DNA from: an uncultured Lacinutrix sp.
Lineage (GTDB): Bacteria > Bacteroidota > Bacteroidia > Flavobacteriales > Flavobacteriaceae
Assembly: GCA_937129145.1 (NCBI GenBank)
Contig: CAKZMU010000009.1
Location: 144,551 to 208,550 of the forward strand
Direction of reading: 5' to 3'
DNA: 64,000 nucleotides
Made by a program: the position numbers and the translations under genes. The notes below the pieces were generated by a model. That model saw nothing but the letters and a program-made list of their open reading frames with translations. It was not told the DNA's origin and ran no database searches. How positions within the stretch are numbered: the first letter of the stretch is position 1; every line of letters starts with the position of its first letter. This document shows, one piece after another, positions 62,768 through 64,000 of the stretch.

Positions 62768-64000
62768 TTGAAGTTTTTTTTTACTAAAATACTAGACAAG
62801 ATAAGGGTTAAGAGTTTTCGTACTGAAAATATAATTAAACACATTACCATATCCTTTTTTTATAAAGCAGGTGCCATTTTAGCAAATTTTCTTCTAGTAC
62901 CCTTAACAATAGATTATCTTGGTACTGAAAACTATGGTGTTTGGTTAACCATTAGTTCTTTTATTTCATGGTTTACTTTTTTTGATGTTGGTTTGGGAAA
63001 TGGATTGCGCAATAGATTTGCAGAAGCTAGAGCAAGTGGTAATTTAAAATTAGCAAAGGCATACATTAGCTCTGCTTATTATACAATAACTAGCGTTAGT
63101 CTTTTACTATTTCTTGTTTTTTTTACTTTTAATGGCTTTATTAACTGGACAAAAGTATTTAATACTAGTAGTGAATTAAGTAGCGATTTGTTTATTCTAA
63201 TGCCAATAATTGTTGGCTTTTTTTGTTTGCAATTAATTACCAAGCTAATTATAAGTATTTATCTAGCAGACCAAAACCATTCAATTCAAGTTAAGGTTCA
63301 CTTTTTTACTCAAGTACTTTCTCTTATAATAATTTGGCTATTAACCAAAACCTCTCAAAGCTCGCTTTATATTTTTGGAGTAATATTTTCATCATTACCT
63401 GTAATAATTCTTTTAGCATTAAATTTGTTTGCTTTTTCAAATAGATTTAAAAGTCTAAAACCAACTTTAAGCCTTTGGAAAAAGAGCTATGTAAAAGACA
63501 TAATGGGCTTAGGTATTAACTTTTTTGTCATACAAATAGCCGCAGTAATCCTGTTCTCAACAGATAACTTTATAATTAGCAAAATTTTTGGACCCGAAGA
63601 AGTCGTTCCATACAACTTAGCCTTTAAGTATTTTTCTATTGTAACAATGGGTTATTCAATACTTGTTAACCCATATTGGTCTTCTTTTACCGAAGCATAC
63701 ACCAAGAGTGATTATAATTGGATTAAGACATCGGTGAATTCTATTCTAAAAATATGGATGCTTATACCGCTATTATTGGTAATTATGTTGCTATTGGCAG
63801 ATAAGTTTTATTTTCTATGGGTTGGAGAAAAAGTAGTTGTTTCGATGACTTTATCTATTTCTATGGCGATATTTGTTTTAATGTCTACGTTTAATAATAT
63901 TTTTGTAAGTTTTATTAATGGAGTTGGCAAAACACAAATACAATTAATTACCGCAATTATTTCAATGATTATTAATATTCCTTTAAGTATATTTTTAGCC
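62768..64000 (+). CDS. Wzx-like polysaccharide flippase, cut by window edge
   Basis: An open frame running off the window, at least 411 residues. After a short basic N-terminus (KFFFTKILDKIRVKSFRTENI) come many hydrophobic helices: ISFFYKAGAILANFLLVPLTIDYLGTENYGVWLTISSFISWF and DVGLGNGLRNRFAEARASGN match the MATE-like polysaccharide transporter (RfbX/Wzx) signature. It probably flips the lipid-linked repeat unit made with rhamnose and/or fucose. I chose the TTG at 62768; an in-frame stop lies just upstream at 62750, and no better ATG is available. Confidence 0.85.
   Translation, partial: MKFFFTKILDKIRVKSFRTENIIKHITISFFYKAGAILANFLLVPLTIDYLGTENYGVWLTISSFISWFTFFDVGLGNGLRNRFAEARASGNLKLAKAYISSAYYTITSVSLLLFLVFFTFNGFINWTKVFNTSSELSSDLFILMPIIVGFFCLQLITKLIISIYLADQNHSIQVKVHFFTQVLSLIIIWLLTKTSQSSLYIFGVIFSSLPVIILLALNLFAFSNRFKSLKPTLSLWKKSYVKDIMGLGINFFVIQIAAVILFSTDNFIISKIFGPEEVVPYNLAFKYFSIVTMGYSILVNPYWSSFTEAYTKSDYNWIKTSVNSILKIWMLIPLLLVIMLLLADKFYFLWVGEKVVVSMTLSISMAIFVLMSTFNNIFVSFINGVGKTQIQLITAIISMIINIPLSIFLA

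Noticed and set aside
1..64000. Prophage, transposon, integron, toxin-antitoxin or defence island
   Set aside because: No integrase, transposase, capsid, restriction or CRISPR-associated protein motif was found in any frame I examined.

Overview
The window is an AT-rich chromosome segment from a member of the Flavobacteriaceae (Bacteroidota). The signs are a lineage-typical gene set (TonB-dependent receptor with an N-terminal carboxypeptidase-regulatory-like domain, DUF4175, DUF4837, DUF6909, head-GIN/DUF2807, MltD-like transglycosylase, GH3-family protein, GlnRS with a C-terminal extension), many short lipoproteins, near absence of purine-rich Shine-Dalgarno sequences, and repeated matches to the Bacteroidota -7 promoter element TAnnTTTG upstream of genes. 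I see no prophage, IS element, CRISPR array or defence island.

Layout. 1-4.4 kb: dusB (cut by the window edge), then a lipoprotein, a divergent Lgt-like membrane protein, a hairpin-rich spacer, a radical SAM protein resembling the archaeal tetraether synthase (Tes/MJ0619) group, and three tandem paralogous mini membrane proteins. 4.4-10 kb: two divergent lipoproteins (M28 peptidase; PD40/TolB-like), an unknown membrane protein and a TonB-dependent receptor. 10-16.2 kb: lepA convergent with a mini membrane protein, a Na+/H+ antiporter and a SulP anion transporter. 16.3-25.7 kb: secreted or envelope hydrolases (MBL, S8, M1, S41), rnpA, an OmpA-like protein, then a leftward GNAT, CDF transporter and rpiB.

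25.7-26.4 kb is a 676-bp, extremely AT-rich gene-free stretch that I consider a possible replication origin. To its right are rnr, a DUF2807 protein, a LysE-type exporter, and a tRNA-Cys followed by three decayed partial copies of itself. 31-37 kb: folB, a Zn ribbon, glnS, an SPFH protein, a beta-barrel protein and gltX. 37.5-45 kb: DUF4175, ybeY, mnmG flanked by two parS-like centromere sites, a methyltransferase and an OmpH/Skp-like lipoprotein. 45-55.5 kb: lipid kinase, holB, pgk, MltD-like, DUF4837, tatA, M23 peptidase, GH3 and DUF6909.

55.5 kb to the end is a surface polysaccharide cluster read rightward: a Wzz-like membrane protein, rfbBACD (dTDP-L-rhamnose), gmd-fcl (GDP-L-fucose), a lipoprotein and a Wzx-like flippase that runs off the window. 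The most unusual items are the Lgt-like/Tes-like pair with its mini-protein triplet, the in-frame palindromic repeat inside RNase R, the tRNA-Cys fragment array, and the parS/AT-rich signals that suggest the chromosome origin is close by.
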